Part shown: one piece after another, positions 32,379 through 41,897 of the stretch
Position numbering within the stretch: the first letter of the stretch is position 1
How the letters are laid out: each line of letters starts with the position of its first letter
NCBI RefSeq assembly: GCF_016599715.1
Contig: NZ_CP067019.1
Location: 930,001-994,000 of the forward strand
Length of the DNA stretch: 64,000 bases
Reading direction: 5' to 3'
Source of the DNA: Acinetobacter sp. CS-2
Lineage (GTDB): Bacteria; Pseudomonadota; Gammaproteobacteria; Pseudomonadales; Moraxellaceae
Translations under genes and position numbers: made by a program
Notes under the pieces: generated by a model
What the model saw: only the letters and a program-made list of their open reading frames with translations
Database searches by the model: none
Told to the model about the DNA's origin: nothing

Positions 32379-33227
32379 GTGGCATTAGTATTAGATGGTC
32401 GTGCATTGGCAAAGAAAATTGAGGCTGATTTGTTAACTCGCGTAGAAGCGTTAAAAGCAAAATCAGGTCGTACTCCAATCCTTGCGACTATTTTGGTGGG
32501 TGACGATGGCGCATCTGCAACTTATGTGCGTATGAAAGGAAATGCTTGCCGCCGTGTCGGTATGGATTCATTGAAAGTTGAACTTCCGAAAGAAACTACG
32601 ACTGAAGAATTACTGGCTGAAATTGAAAAACTCAATGCCAATCCTGATGTTCACGGTATTCTTTTACAGCACCCAGTGCCTGCACAAATTGATGAGCGTG
32701 CTTGTTTCGATGCCATTTCACTGGCGAAAGACGTTGATGGTGTAACTTGTCTGGGTTATGGTCGTATGGCAATGGGTGAGGCAGCTTATGGTTCTGCAAC
32801 GCCTGCAGGTATCATGACTATCCTGCAAGCCAATGACATTGAAATTGCAGGTAAACATGCAGTCGTTGTTGGTCGTTCTGCAATTTTGGGTAAACCAATG
32901 GCTGCAATGTTGCTTGAAGCTAATGCAACAGTAACGATTTGCCATTCACGTACCCAAGACCTTGCTAGCTTCGTTAAACAGGCTGACATTATTGTCGGTG
33001 CCGTAGGTAAAGCTGAACTAATTCAAAAAGACTGGATTAAACCAGGTGCAGTGGTTGTAGATGCAGGTTTCCATCCACGTGATGGCGGCGGTGTAGGTGA
33101 CATCCAGTTGGTTGGTATTGAAGAAGTGGCTTCTGCTTATACACCAGTTCCAGGTGGTGTAGGTCCTATGACCATTACCACTTTGATTCGTCAAACTGTT
33201 GAAGCTGCTGAAAAGGCTTTAGGTTAA
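32379..33227 (+). CDS. folD: Methylenetetrahydrofolate dehydrogenase/cyclohydrolase FolD
   Basis: Bifunctional folate C1 enzyme: 5,10-methylene-THF to 10-formyl-THF with NADP+. 282 residues. Motifs [15 protein letters not shown] (catalytic Lys), [33 protein letters not shown] and [13 protein letters not shown] are complete. Divergent from the tRNA pair; ribosome site GGGAG before the GTGGCA region. The codon at 32,379 is the ATG of [15 protein letters not shown] as translated; the base sequence reads GTG, so it is a GTG start. Confidence 0.96.
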   Translation: MALVLDGRALAKKIEADLLTRVEALKAKSGRTPILATILVGDDGASATYVRMKGNACRRVGMDSLKVELPKETTTEELLAEIEKLNANPDVHGILLQHPVPAQIDERACFDAISLAKDVDGVTCLGYGRMAMGEAAYGSATPAGIMTILQANDIEIAGKHAVVVGRSAILGKPMAAMLLEANATVTICHSRTQDLASFVKQADIIVGAVGKAELIQKDWIKPGAVVVDAGFHPRDGGGVGDIQLVGIEEVASAYTPVPGGVGPMTITTLIRQTVEAAEKALG

Positions 33228-33249
33228 TCTTTTAATTAAAAGATGGTGA

Positions 33250-33434
33250 AGTCACGACGGAGTCTTACCGTTGTGACGATCGATGTAAGAAGCTCGTATG
33301 TTACTTTTGTTTCGGCAAAAGTAACCAAAACCATTTGTCACCCGCAGAACTCGGCATTTTGTGTCATTTAATCTGAAATGTCGCAGAAACAATTTTAAAT
33401 AAATTTAGGTTTGCCTCGAACAGCTGCGGGTGAC
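33250..33434. repeat. Three consecutive palindromes downstream of folD
   Basis: Three separate inverted repeats lie in one gap: GTCACGACGG/CCGTTGTGAC (33,251-33,277), GTTACTTTTG/CAAAAGTAAC with a 6-nt loop (33,300-33,325), and an outer pair GTCACCCGCAG (33,337-33,347) / CTGCGGGTGAC (33,424-33,434) enclosing 76 bases. No T-run follows any of them, so they are not simple terminators. The middle one resembles interspersed palindromic repeat sequence found between bacterial genes. Confidence 0.6.
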
Positions 33435-34055
33435 TTGGTCGCGTATCAAATCCCTTTATAAGTTCCAATAAGATCATCGCCAAGGCTTAAGCATGAGCTG
33501 TACTTTCCAATTTCCAAAAGCCCCCGAACATTTAATTCAAGCTTTGCATGAAGTGATTCCAAACTGTGAGCTGCTTGTCCAGCAATTGCCTGAAATCCCC
33601 ATTTCACTGTGGCTGATTCCACCGGTCTTTCCGACAGACAAACTCGATGATGAGGTGATTCGTCGGATCTGGAATGATACGCCATACTGGATATTCTGCT
33701 GGGCTTCAGGACTTGCTATGGCACAGTGGCTCTTAGCTGAACCACATCATGTGAAAGACAAGGTGGTACTCGACTTTGGTGCGGGGTCGGGTGTGGTTGC
33801 AATTGCAGCGAAAATGGCAGGAGCGAAGCGGGTGATCTGTTGTGATATTGATCAGGTCAGTCTGGATGCGTGTCGTGCCAATGCCGAGTTGAATAATGTC
33901 GAGCTGGAATATCTGGATGATCTGTATAAAGCAGAGCAGGTCGATATTCTCTTGGCTGCCGATGTGCTATACGATCAATGCAATCGCTTCTTTTTAGATG
34001 AGTTTCTAAAGTTTTCCCCAGAAGTATGGGTGGCAGACAGTCGGGTGAAAAATTT

Positions 34056-34843
34056 GGTGGTGTTTCAAAAAGTATGCTGAAACAAAGCAGGTTGAATTTT
34101 GATAAAATAGAGAAATGCGAATAACTCTAGAAATCAAATGTCCAACCTGCCTCAGTGACAGTATAAAGAAAAATGGCATCAAAGTAGATGGGAAACAAAA
34201 CTATCAGTGCAAAGACTGTAAACGTCAGTTTATTGGTGACCATGCTCTGAGCTATCTAGGATGTAATTCAGGCATTACTCGAAAAATATTACAGTTGATG
34301 GTCAGAGGTAGTGGTATACGAGATATCGCTGAAGTTGAGCGAATCAGTATCGGTAAAGTTTTACGTACTTTAACCGAATCGACCTACCAAATTCAGCCTA
34401 AACAAAGTCATTATGAGTCTCTTGAAGTTGATGAGTTTTGGACTTTTGTGGGAAATAAAAATAATAAACAATGGCTTATTTACGCCTACCATCGAGAAAC
34501 AGGTGAGATTGTTGCTTATGTTTGGGGTAAAAGAGACTTAGCTACAGTTCAACGATTGAAGACAAAGCTTAAACAATTAGGTATTCACTACACCCGAATT
34601 GCAAGTGATCATTGGGACAGTTTCATAACTGCTTTTAAAAACTGCAAGCAAAGTATTGGTAAATTTTTTACTGTAGGTATTGAAGGTAATAATTGCAAAA
34701 TAAGGCATCGAATTAGGCGCGGTTTTAGAAGGAGTTGTAATTTTTCAAAAAAGATTGAAAACCATTTTAAAGCTTTCGACTTAACCTTTTTTTACATCAA
34801 TAATGGCTTCATTTAATGTCAGCATACTTTTTGAAACACCACC
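34056..34843 (+). mobile_element. Complete IS1-family insertion sequence, 788 bp
   Basis: The element has perfect 25-bp terminal inverted repeats starting GGTGGTGTTTCAAAAAGTAT (34,056-34,080 and 34,819-34,843) and is flanked by an exact 8-bp direct repeat AAAAATTT (34,048-34,055 and 34,844-34,851). Size, ends and duplication fit the IS1 family. The intact ends, intact transposase and unmutated duplication show a recent insertion. Confidence 0.95.
34115..34816 (+). CDS. IS1-family transposase, single reading frame
   Basis: 233 residues. Zinc finger CPTCLSDSIKKNGIKVDGKQNYQCKDC is at the start (longer than can be quoted whole; key cysteines C10, C13, C33, C36), followed by the helix-turn-helix middle and the DDE domain (LEVDEFWTFVG, ASDHWDSF, and GIEGNNCKIRHRIRRG). 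Classical IS1 makes InsAB' by -1 frameshift; here InsA- and InsB-like parts are joined in one open frame, so no frameshift is needed. Confidence 0.93.
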   Translation: MRITLEIKCPTCLSDSIKKNGIKVDGKQNYQCKDCKRQFIGDHALSYLGCNSGITRKILQLMVRGSGIRDIAEVERISIGKVLRTLTESTYQIQPKQSHYESLEVDEFWTFVGNKNNKQWLIYAYHRETGEIVAYVWGKRDLATVQRLKTKLKQLGIHYTRIASDHWDSFITAFKNCKQSIGKFFTVGIEGNNCKIRHRIRRGFRRSCNFSKKIENHFKAFDLTFFYINNGFI

Positions 34844-34945
34844 AAAAATTTTAGTCATCCAAACTACGAAAAACTGGATGAACGTAGTGCCACGACTTGG
34901 CCAGATCTGGATGAAGCAAAGGAATTTCGTAATGTCAGTTTTTAC

Positions 34946-34971
34946 AAGACGCTATAAATAGCGTCTTATTT
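34946..34971 (+). terminator. Terminator at the end of the interrupted methyltransferase
   Basis: AAGACGCTA-TAAA-TAGCGTCTT followed by ATTT; it overlaps the last codons and stop of the interrupted gene. Confidence 0.8.
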
Positions 34972-34990
34972 CTGTCTAAATTATTAAGTT

Positions 34991-35425
34991 TTAAGAGCAG
35001 GTATAGCGAACCACACTTAAGGTGCTTGGACGCGCTTCTAACGACTGGCGAGTAGCCATATTTTCACTATTATATAAGTCTGGGGTGTTGCTAAGACTTA
35101 TGCTGGTACGGCTCTGGCCCAGTTGACGACCATAGTGTGGAGTTTGTATTTCCGGATTGGCAATTTCACTAATGCTCAGGATCGTTAATTTATATTGTTT
35201 ATTTAAGCCTAATACTTTTTGGCAGGCACGCTGTAATTTCTGTTCATCTATTTTCTGGTTCTGACGAATAGCTAAAGTATAAGTCAATGTTGCGCTATTG
35301 GCAGACTGGCTTTCAATCTGATAGCCGACATTACCATTGTATTGGCGCGGAGTACTTTGACAGGCAGTCAGTGCAAGCGCAAGCAAACTTAAACCCAACA
35401 ATTTATAGCTCTTGTTCATCTTCAA
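34991..35425 (-). CDS. Predicted lipoprotein, unknown function
   Basis: 144 residues. Signal peptide with lipobox LTAC (about residues 19-22), then a mature part of mixed strands (YTLAIRQNQKID; KLTILSISEIAN). A C-terminal cysteine (VVRYTCS) could pair with C88. Two internal Met positions; I keep the ATG at 35,425. Convergent to the interrupted methyltransferase. Confidence 0.7.
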   Translation of the reverse strand: MKMNKSYKLLGLSLLALALTACQSTPRQYNGNVGYQIESQSANSATLTYTLAIRQNQKIDEQKLQRACQKVLGLNKQYKLTILSISEIANPEIQTPHYGRQLGQSRTSISLSNTPDLYNSENMATRQSLEARPSTLSVVRYTCS

Positions 35426-35503
35426 AAAATCCCGGTGTTATTATTCTACTCAGTATGCCATAAGCCCGATTTTTTAACGATCTTGAGGCAGTGTATATTC
35501 TAT

Positions 35504-35538
35504 AAAAAAGCTTTCCAAATGTGACCATCTGGAAAGCT
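35504..35538 (-). terminator. Terminator-like hairpin on the minus strand, no known upstream gene
   Basis: AGCTTTCCA (35,509-35,517) pairs with TGGAAAGCT (35,530-35,538); on the minus strand this is followed by TTTTTT. There is no annotated minus-strand gene to its right before glpD (plus, from 35,696), so the unit it would terminate is unknown. Confidence 0.6.
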
Positions 35539-35695
35539 GATGCCATCAGAATAAAAAAATAAAAACTTCGTTCATTTTGCCTGCATTGAAGTGAATGACA
35601 ATTATCTGGTGTCCTTTCACTTTAAATAGTGTTAGGTTTCTTGAGATAACAAGAAATTTAAGTTTACTGTCTGAACAGGATTAGAGGAGGTGGAC

Positions 35696-37216
35696 ATGCT
35701 AGTGAGTCATCCGGTCTATGATGTAGCGGTGATTGGTGGTGGCATTAATGGCGTGGGTATTGCCGTTGATGCTGCAGGACGGGGTTTGTCGGTTTTTTTA
35801 TGTGAAAAGGATGACCTCGCCAGCCATACTTCCTCTGCCAGCAGTAAGTTGATTCATGGCGGTTTGCGTTATCTCGAATATAAAGAATTCCGTTTGGTAC
35901 ATGAAGCTTTGCTGGAGCGGGAAATCCTGCTAGCCAAAGCGCCGCATATCATTCGTCCCTTACGTTTTATCATGCCGCATCAGCCGCATTTACGTCCCGC
36001 TTGGCTGATACGGACCGGTTTATTTATTTATGATCACTTGGGAAAACGGAAAAAATTAGCTGCTTCCCGGCATATTCATTTTGATCCTGCCAGCAGCCCT
36101 TTAAAAGATGAAATGACGCAAGGTTTTGAGTATTCGGATTATACTGTGGATGATGCGCGGTTAGTGGTTTTAAATGCCATGCAGGCGCATGAGCTGGGCG
36201 CCAAAATTGCCACACAAACTCGTTGTATCGCTGCTTACCGTGAAAATGGCGTGTGGAATATCCATCTGGAACATGCACAGGGTAGTTATCAGCTACAGGC
36301 AAAAACGCTGGTTAACGCTACTGGGCCTTGGGTGTTTCAGTTTATTGAGCACAATTTAAAACAGCAATCACCACATGGTCTACGTCTTGTTCAGGGCAGT
36401 CATATTATCGTGCCTAGAATTTATGAGGGCGATAAAGCTTTCATTCTGCAAAATGATGATCAGCGTATTGTTTTCGTGATTCCTTATCTGGAGCAATATA
36501 CCTTGATTGGTACCACTGATCATGAGTATCAGGGCAATCTTGATCAGGTCAAAATCACCGCACAGGAAGTGGATTATTTGCTGGATGTTTATAATGATCA
36601 TTTTAAGCATCAGCTAGCGGTTGAAGATATTTTATATACCTATTCAGGTGTGCGCTCTTTGTGTGATGATGAGTCGAATAATCCATCGGCTGTTACCCGA
36701 GATTACACTTTGGCAATATCGCATGCGCAGGAAAATGATGCACCTTTACTCTCGGTATTTGGCGGCAAGCTCACCACTTATCGAAAACTGGCAGAAGCAG
36801 CAATGGCGCATTTGGCAGCGAACTTTCCTGGCATGCATAGTTCCTGGACTGAAAAAGCATTGTTACCAGGTGCGGAAAACCTGGTTTCGGTTGAGTTGTT
36901 AATACAGCAGCTTATGCAGGGCATTGATGATGTTTCTTTGCCATTGGCTTCGCGCTGGGCACATGCTTATGGTTCAAGGGTATGGGGATTTTTAAAGGAT
37001 ATTTCCGGTATCAATGAATTGGGTGAAAACTTTGGCCATGGCCTGTTTGCTAGAGAGGTAGACTATCTGGTTGATCAGGAGTGGGCGAGAACCAGTGAGG
37101 ATATTTTATGGCGTAGAAGCAAACTCGGTTTTCAATTTAGTACTGATGAAATACAGCAACTGGATCAATATCTTTTAAAGTTGCTGCTGACAAGATCAAG
37201 CGATACTGCAGCTTAA
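35696..37216 (+). CDS. glpD: Aerobic glycerol-3-phosphate dehydrogenase GlpD
   Basis: Membrane-associated FAD enzyme that oxidises glycerol-3-phosphate to DHAP and passes electrons to quinone. 506 residues from ATG 35,696, which follows GAGGAGG by 5 bases (a GTG two codons upstream overlaps the ribosome site). FAD motif AVIGGGINGVGIAVDAAGRG, TSSASSKLIHGGLRYLE, PWVFQFI, GTTDHEYQG, the GGKLTTYRKLAE C-terminal FAD contact. Monocistronic; glpK or glpF is not adjacent. Confidence 0.95.
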   Translation: MLVSHPVYDVAVIGGGINGVGIAVDAAGRGLSVFLCEKDDLASHTSSASSKLIHGGLRYLEYKEFRLVHEALLEREILLAKAPHIIRPLRFIMPHQPHLRPAWLIRTGLFIYDHLGKRKKLAASRHIHFDPASSPLKDEMTQGFEYSDYTVDDARLVVLNAMQAHELGAKIATQTRCIAAYRENGVWNIHLEHAQGSYQLQAKTLVNATGPWVFQFIEHNLKQQSPHGLRLVQGSHIIVPRIYEGDKAFILQNDDQRIVFVIPYLEQYTLIGTTDHEYQGNLDQVKITAQEVDYLLDVYNDHFKHQLAVEDILYTYSGVRSLCDDESNNPSAVTRDYTLAISHAQENDAPLLSVFGGKLTTYRKLAEAAMAHLAANFPGMHSSWTEKALLPGAENLVSVELLIQQLMQGIDDVSLPLASRWAHAYGSRVWGFLKDISGINELGENFGHGLFAREVDYLVDQEWARTSEDILWRRSKLGFQFSTDEIQQLDQYLLKLLLTRSSDTAA

Positions 37217-37310
37217 GTGGTTCAACAAGAAAAAAGACCGCCTGAGCGATCTTTTGGGTACAGCAAGTTTTAGTTGTGATCTTCATTCAAGTTTCAGCTG
37301 TGGGCTGTAC

Positions 37311-37676
37311 TTAAATTTCAACGCCGCCGAGTTCTTTACAATTTACCGGCGTATTCCATTTCACTGCCGTACCCCAAACCACGGGGCGTACAAAACGCCA
37401 AGGCCAGAAACCGAATCTCTGGCTGGCATTGTAGTTAATGACCACGTTGCCACCGACTTGATGAGCACGTTCTGCAAAACGTGAATACAGTTCTTCTACG
37501 CTGCCATAAGTCCCTTTAGCCACTTTAATGCGCTTTTTGATCTGAAACTGGCTAGAGTCTGGCGTACCTTTGATTGCACAAATGTGAAGAGTAGGCTGTT
37601 CAGGTGTCTCGGGTTTGGCTATTGCCAAAGTAGACATGCTAAGCAGACAGGCAGTCAGTGTGAGTGTTTTTAACAT
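37311..37676 (-). CDS. Secreted hypothetical protein
   Basis: 121 residues with signal peptide ending LAIAKPETPE (about residue 21). The mature part has two cysteines (LHICAIKG, VNCKELGG) and the motif AHQVGGNVVINYNASQRFGFWPW, of the kind found in heavy-metal-like or YbjQ-like folds, but I do not recognise the family. It lies between glpD (convergent) and pckG. Confidence 0.65.
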   Translation of the reverse strand: MLKTLTLTACLLSMSTLAIAKPETPEQPTLHICAIKGTPDSSQFQIKKRIKVAKGTYGSVEELYSRFAERAHQVGGNVVINYNASQRFGFWPWRFVRPVVWGTAVKWNTPVNCKELGGVEI

Positions 37677-37736
37677 GAATTTTCCCCTTTTATGGCTGTT
37701 GTTAAGTTATACAATCTTATTATTAAACAAATAGTT

Positions 37737-37767
37737 AAAAAAAAGACCGCTTGTGCGGCCTTTTTTT
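37737..37767. terminator. Terminator downstream of pckG
   Basis: AAAAAAGACCGC-TTGT-GCGGCCTTTTTTT has one mismatch and A/T runs on both sides, so it can stop the minus-strand pckG transcript. Confidence 0.85.
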
Positions 37768-37776
37768 ATTTAGCGA

Positions 37777-39606
37777 TTAAGCAGATTGAACTGCAGCTAA
37801 AAGTTCAGCTTGACGCTTTTTCAATGCTTCTGGTAAACGGTCACCCAGTTTGTTGAACAATTCAGAGTGGCTTTCAAATTCTTTGATCCACAAATCTTTA
37901 TCTTGAGAAGTCACCATCTCGAACTGTTCTTTAGTGAAGTCAGAACCAGTCCAGTTCAGCTGTTCGTAAGTTGGAACGCGACCAATTGGTGTTTCAACAG
38001 CATCTGCACGACCTTCACAACGGTCAATGATCCACTCAAGAACACGCATGTTTTGACCGAAACCAGGCCATACGAAGTTGCCTTCAGCATCACGACGGAA
38101 CCAGTTTACGTTGTAGATGCCAGGAAGCTTGTTGCCAGCAGCAGCAGCTTTCGCACCAACTTTCTCACCCATTTCTAACCAGTGAGAGAAGTAGTCAGCC
38201 ATGTTGTAACCGGTGAATGGAAGCATCGCAAATGGGTCACGACGAACAACACCTTGTTGACCAACAGCAGCAGCAGTGGTTTCAGAACCCATGGTTGCTG
38301 CTTTATACACGCCGTCAACCCAGTCGATTGCTTCTGAAACTAGCGGAACTGTGTCTGCACGGCGACCACCGAAGATGAATGCAGAAATTGGAACACCTGC
38401 CGGATTTTCCCAGTCAGCATCAATTGAAGGGCATTGACCTGCAGCAACGGTAAAACGTGCATTTGGATGTGCAGCTTTTTCACCAGCAACGTGTGGTTGA
38501 CCTTTCCAGTTAGTCAGGTTAGCAGGTACTTCTTTAGTCAGACCTTCCCACCATACTTCACCGTTGTCAGTCACGGCAACGTTAGTGTAAATCACGTCGT
38601 GGCTTAAAGTCGCCATACAGTTCGGGTTGGTTTTGGTATTGGTACCAGGTGCTACACCGAAGAAACCAGCTTCTGGGTTGATTGCATATAAGCGACCGTC
38701 TTCACTTGGTTTGATCCAGGCAATATCGTCACCTACAGTTTCAATTTTCCAGCCTTCGTAACCTGCTGGTGGAATCAACATTGCAAAGTTGGTTTTACCA
38801 CAAGCTGATGGGAATGCAGCAGCGATGTAGTGTTTTTCACCTTGTGGATTGGTTACGCCAAGGATCAGCATGTGTTCAGCTAACCAGCCTTGTTGACGGC
38901 CCATAGAAGAGGCAATACGTAATGCCAGGCATTTTTTACCAAGCAATGCGTTACCGCCGTAACCTGAACCATAAGACCAGATTTCACGCGTTTCTGGATA
39001 ATGCACGATATATTTTTCTGGGTTGCAAGGCCAAGCTACGTCTTTTTGACCTTCTTCAAGCGGAGCGCCTACAGTGTGGACACATGGTACGAATTCGCCA
39101 TCAGTACCAAGTACCTCGTAAACAGCTTTACCCATACGAGCCATTTTAGCCATGCTTACTGCTACGTAAGGAGAGTCGGTTATCTCAATACCGATGTGTG
39201 CAATATGAGAACCTAAAGGACCCATAGAGAAAGGAACCACGTACATGGTACGTCCTTTCATGCAACCATCAAACAAACCGTTCAGGCGAGCGCGCATTTC
39301 AGCAGGCGCTTCCCAGTTGTTTGTCGCACCTGCGTCTTCTTGTTTTTCTGAACAGATAAATGTGCGACCTTCAACACGAGCAACGTCAGAAGGATCTGAA
39401 TTTGCCAAGTAAGAACCAGGGTGTTTTTCTGGGTTAAGTGCTTGCATAGTGCCGTTAGCGATCATCAAGTCAATAAGACGTTGATATTCTTCTGCGCTAC
39501 CGTCACACCATTCAATTTTTGCCGGTTTGGTTAATTTAGCAATCTCTTCCACCCATGCAATAAGCTTAGGGTTACGAACGAATTCTGGTGCGTTCACTTG
39601 GGTCAT
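37777..39606 (-). CDS. pckG: Phosphoenolpyruvate carboxykinase (GTP)
   Basis: Gluconeogenic enzyme: oxaloacetate + GTP to PEP + CO2 + GDP. 609 residues from the ATG at 39,606 ([13 protein letters not shown]), which suits the family; upstream in-frame codons would add a 39-residue hydrophobic segment and are not used. Motifs: [38 protein letters not shown], the kinase loop [22 protein letters not shown] and the [12 protein letters not shown] region. GTP type, as is usual in Acinetobacter, unlike the ATP enzyme of enterobacteria. Confidence 0.96.
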   Translation of the reverse strand: MTQVNAPEFVRNPKLIAWVEEIAKLTKPAKIEWCDGSAEEYQRLIDLMIANGTMQALNPEKHPGSYLANSDPSDVARVEGRTFICSEKQEDAGATNNWEAPAEMRARLNGLFDGCMKGRTMYVVPFSMGPLGSHIAHIGIEITDSPYVAVSMAKMARMGKAVYEVLGTDGEFVPCVHTVGAPLEEGQKDVAWPCNPEKYIVHYPETREIWSYGSGYGGNALLGKKCLALRIASSMGRQQGWLAEHMLILGVTNPQGEKHYIAAAFPSACGKTNFAMLIPPAGYEGWKIETVGDDIAWIKPSEDGRLYAINPEAGFFGVAPGTNTKTNPNCMATLSHDVIYTNVAVTDNGEVWWEGLTKEVPANLTNWKGQPHVAGEKAAHPNARFTVAAGQCPSIDADWENPAGVPISAFIFGGRRADTVPLVSEAIDWVDGVYKAATMGSETTAAAVGQQGVVRRDPFAMLPFTGYNMADYFSHWLEMGEKVGAKAAAAGNKLPGIYNVNWFRRDAEGNFVWPGFGQNMRVLEWIIDRCEGRADAVETPIGRVPTYEQLNWTGSDFTKEQFEMVTSQDKDLWIKEFESHSELFNKLGDRLPEALKKRQAELLAAVQSA

Positions 39607-40022
39607 GGTGAGGCCTATCTCAAATATGTACGGTTCAAATGTACAAAGTACAATCCAGGCAATGGGATACATCGCCAGGATGAAAATATAAAAAAAAGTG
39701 GCTGTATTAAAGCATAAAATCATAAAAAAAATAAGACTAAAGAAGTAGCTGAAATAGATTGGAATATTATATGTTTATTTTTTTAAATCATTAAAAACAA
39801 TAAGTTAAAACATTGTTCGTTTATTAATTGATCCATTTATCAGTTTTATGAGTGTTATTTATTTAAATTATTTATTTATAAAACAATAACTTAGTGTTGT
39901 TATTTTCGTGGTGATCGCTATTGATTTAATAAATGGTGGTAATTCGAATTTTACATAAAGATGCTTTCAATTGTCGATAATTTGGACGAAATTAGAGCAA
40001 TTGCTTCAAAAAAGTAGTAAAA
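39607..40022. promoter_or_regulatory. Intergenic region between divergent pckG and lipid-kinase genes
   Basis: 416 very AT-rich bases that must hold two divergent promoters. TTTAAT/TAAA runs abound; no palindrome or RNA element stands out. The piece 39,607-39,723 is open in the pckG frame but codes for a low-complexity hydrophobic stretch, so I treat it as leader. Confidence 0.5.
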
Positions 40023-40961
40023 ATGTCAGTTTCTGCCAAGCCTTTGTCTCTTATCTATAATGAAAAATCAGGATTTCATGCAGCCAATAAAGATGAAATC
40101 TATGAGCCGCTTATGACAAATTTAACGGCCTATGGTTATGAGATTCAGGCATTTGAAATTAGTGCTGAAACAGATTTTAGCAGTTTTATGGACAGAATCA
40201 TCGCACGCCATCTACAGGCAGAAGAAATTGGTATTGTGGTTGCTGCGGGTGGGGATGGTACACTCAATACGGTGGCTACCAAATTGATAGGCACCGAGAT
40301 TCCTATGGGTATTTTTCCCTTGGGAACCTTCAATTATGTTGCCCGCTTGTTGCATATTCCACTTGATCTGCTCAAAGCGGCCGATGTTATCGCGACAGGA
40401 CAAATCCGTGCAGTCCATGTGGCACAAATTAATGATCATATCTATTTAAACAATGCCAGCTTGGGGCTTTATCCCTTATTCATACAAAGGCGTGAACTCT
40501 ATAACCGGCGTTTTGGCCGTTTTGCTTTACATGCCTATACTTCGGCTCTTGAGGTGCTGATTCGTGATCGCAAAGAGCTGAAACTGGAAGTGGAAATTGA
40601 CGGTAAAAAATATCCCGTCAAAACTCCGCTGATTTTTTTTGGTAATAATCAGCTGCAACTGGCAGAGATGAATTTACGCATTGCCAAATGTGCTGAATTG
40701 GGAAAAGTCGCAGGGGTGGTGGTGGCAAAAAGCGATAAACCAACGTTATTTAAAATTTTATGGCAGTTGATTCGAGGCAATCTTGATCATGCACCAGATG
40801 TGTATAGCTTTTCTGCCGACAAGGTGCAAATACATTCCAAAGCCAAAAAATTGACTCTTGCACTGGATGGTGAGATTGTGGAAATGCAGCCCCCGCTGCA
40901 TATTTCCGTACGCAAGCATGCATTGAAAATAATGGTTCCTTATGATTCTACATCTATCTGA
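40023..40961 (+). CDS. Diacylglycerol-kinase-type lipid kinase
   Basis: 312 residues of the DAGK catalytic family (YegS/BmrU type). The nucleotide motif VVAAGGDGTLNTVATKLIG (about 75-93) and FPLGTFNYVARLLHIP are intact, followed by the beta-rich second domain (VEIDGKKYPVKTP). Likely phosphorylates a lipid such as diacylglycerol. Its 3' end overlaps the phosphoesterase gene by 20 bases, so the two are coupled. Confidence 0.9.
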   Translation: MSVSAKPLSLIYNEKSGFHAANKDEIYEPLMTNLTAYGYEIQAFEISAETDFSSFMDRIIARHLQAEEIGIVVAAGGDGTLNTVATKLIGTEIPMGIFPLGTFNYVARLLHIPLDLLKAADVIATGQIRAVHVAQINDHIYLNNASLGLYPLFIQRRELYNRRFGRFALHAYTSALEVLIRDRKELKLEVEIDGKKYPVKTPLIFFGNNQLQLAEMNLRIAKCAELGKVAGVVVAKSDKPTLFKILWQLIRGNLDHAPDVYSFSADKVQIHSKAKKLTLALDGEIVEMQPPLHISVRKHALKIMVPYDSTSI

Positions 40962-41715
40962 TTTGCATTTTGGTACAGAAAGACCGGCCTGTATGGCTGC
41001 AATTCGTCTATTTTGTCAGCAACATTCTTTGGAAGCTGTAGTGGTCAGTGGGGACTTAACCCAGCGCGCCCGTTATAAGCAGTTTTATGACTGCAAACAG
41101 TTTGTGGAAAGTTTAAATCTACCTTATCTGGTGGTGCCTGGAAATCATGATATTCCCTTGTACCATGTCTGGAATCGGGTATTCAGTCCCTTTACCCGCT
41201 ATAAAATTTTCTTTGGTCATATGGAAACTGTGCTGGAAACCAAGCATTTTTATCTGATTGGCGTCAATAGTATTCGGCGGCGTTATCACACCAGAGGCCA
41301 TATTTCTCTGGAGCAAATTCAGCAAATTGATCAAAGGCTGATGATGGCTCCCAAGCGTAAAATCAAACTTATTGTGGCGCACCAGCCATTTTATACACCG
41401 CCGGATAATCCGCATGGGATCAAGGATTGTCCAATGCTGGGGCGTATGGCTTTGGAATCTTGGAGTCAAAGTGGTTTAAATGGCCTGTTACATGGTCATC
41501 TGCATCAATCAGCGGTGTATGATCTGAACCAGATTTACCATTTAGGGGCAGACCATCCGGTGCTGGATATTCATGCGGGAACTGCAACGTCTTACCGTTT
41601 GCATCGGGGCTTACCCAACAGTCTGAATCTGATTTATCCAAATGCTGATGTAGAGCATTATTGTTTTAACAATCAGCAAAAAGAATTTGTGTTAAAAGAA
41701 GAAAGTGCTGATTAA
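40942..41715 (+). CDS. Metallophosphoesterase
   Basis: 257 residues of the calcineurin-like family, CpdA-like. Metal motifs ILHLSDLHFG (D, H), VVSGDLTQRA, VPGNHDIPL, VAHQPFYTP and LLHGHLHQS (GHxH) are all present. Substrate is not clear; the coupling with a lipid kinase gene suggests the pair handle a phosphorylated lipid or nucleotide, but cyclic-nucleotide hydrolysis is equally possible. Confidence 0.9.
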   Translation: MILHLSDLHFGTERPACMAAIRLFCQQHSLEAVVVSGDLTQRARYKQFYDCKQFVESLNLPYLVVPGNHDIPLYHVWNRVFSPFTRYKIFFGHMETVLETKHFYLIGVNSIRRRYHTRGHISLEQIQQIDQRLMMAPKRKIKLIVAHQPFYTPPDNPHGIKDCPMLGRMALESWSQSGLNGLLHGHLHQSAVYDLNQIYHLGADHPVLDIHAGTATSYRLHRGLPNSLNLIYPNADVEHYCFNNQQKEFVLKEESAD

Positions 41716-41778
41716 ATGCAGAAATATCGGATTTGAATAAAAAAAATACAAAAAACAGCAAATTTTTTTTGTTTGCCC

Positions 41779-41806
41779 CTTGAAGCGTTTTTTTCCATCC
41801 CCACAA
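41779..41806 (+). promoter_or_regulatory. Sigma-32-type heat-shock promoter of groESL
   Basis: CTTGAA (41,779-41,784), 14-base spacer, CCCCACA (41,799-41,805) closely match the sigma-32 consensus, 90 bases before groES. Confidence 0.85.
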
Positions 41807-41897
41807 AAGTGTCATCGAAATTATTTGATGATGACCGATGGAATAACAAAGTCATCATTACTTCACTAATAAAAGACTTAGTCTGATGGAGTTTCCA

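Larger units (their letters stand above)
33493..34957 (+). pseudogene. SAM-dependent methyltransferase interrupted by an IS1-family element
   Basis: The 5' part (33,493-34,055) encodes a class I methyltransferase of the METTL20/ETFB-lysine type: WIFCWASGLAMAQWLL, VLDFGAGSGVVAIAAKMAGA, CDIDQVSLDACRANAELN, DILLAADVLYD. The 3' part lies after the IS at 34,852-34,957. Removing the IS and one copy of the AAAAATTT duplication restores the frame VKNFSHPNYEKLDE...VSFYKTL and a protein of 222 residues. As it stands, the reading frame runs seven codons into the IS end (195 residues), losing the last 35. It was therefore a functional gene until recently. Confidence 0.9.

Noticed and set aside
33228..33492. 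CRISPR array
   Set aside because: The palindromes differ from one another and there are no regularly spaced direct repeats.
37777..39723. N-terminally extended, membrane-anchored PEP carboxykinase
   Set aside because: The extra 39 codons are in the AT-rich leader and no family member has such an anchor; the ATG at 39,606 fits the usual start.
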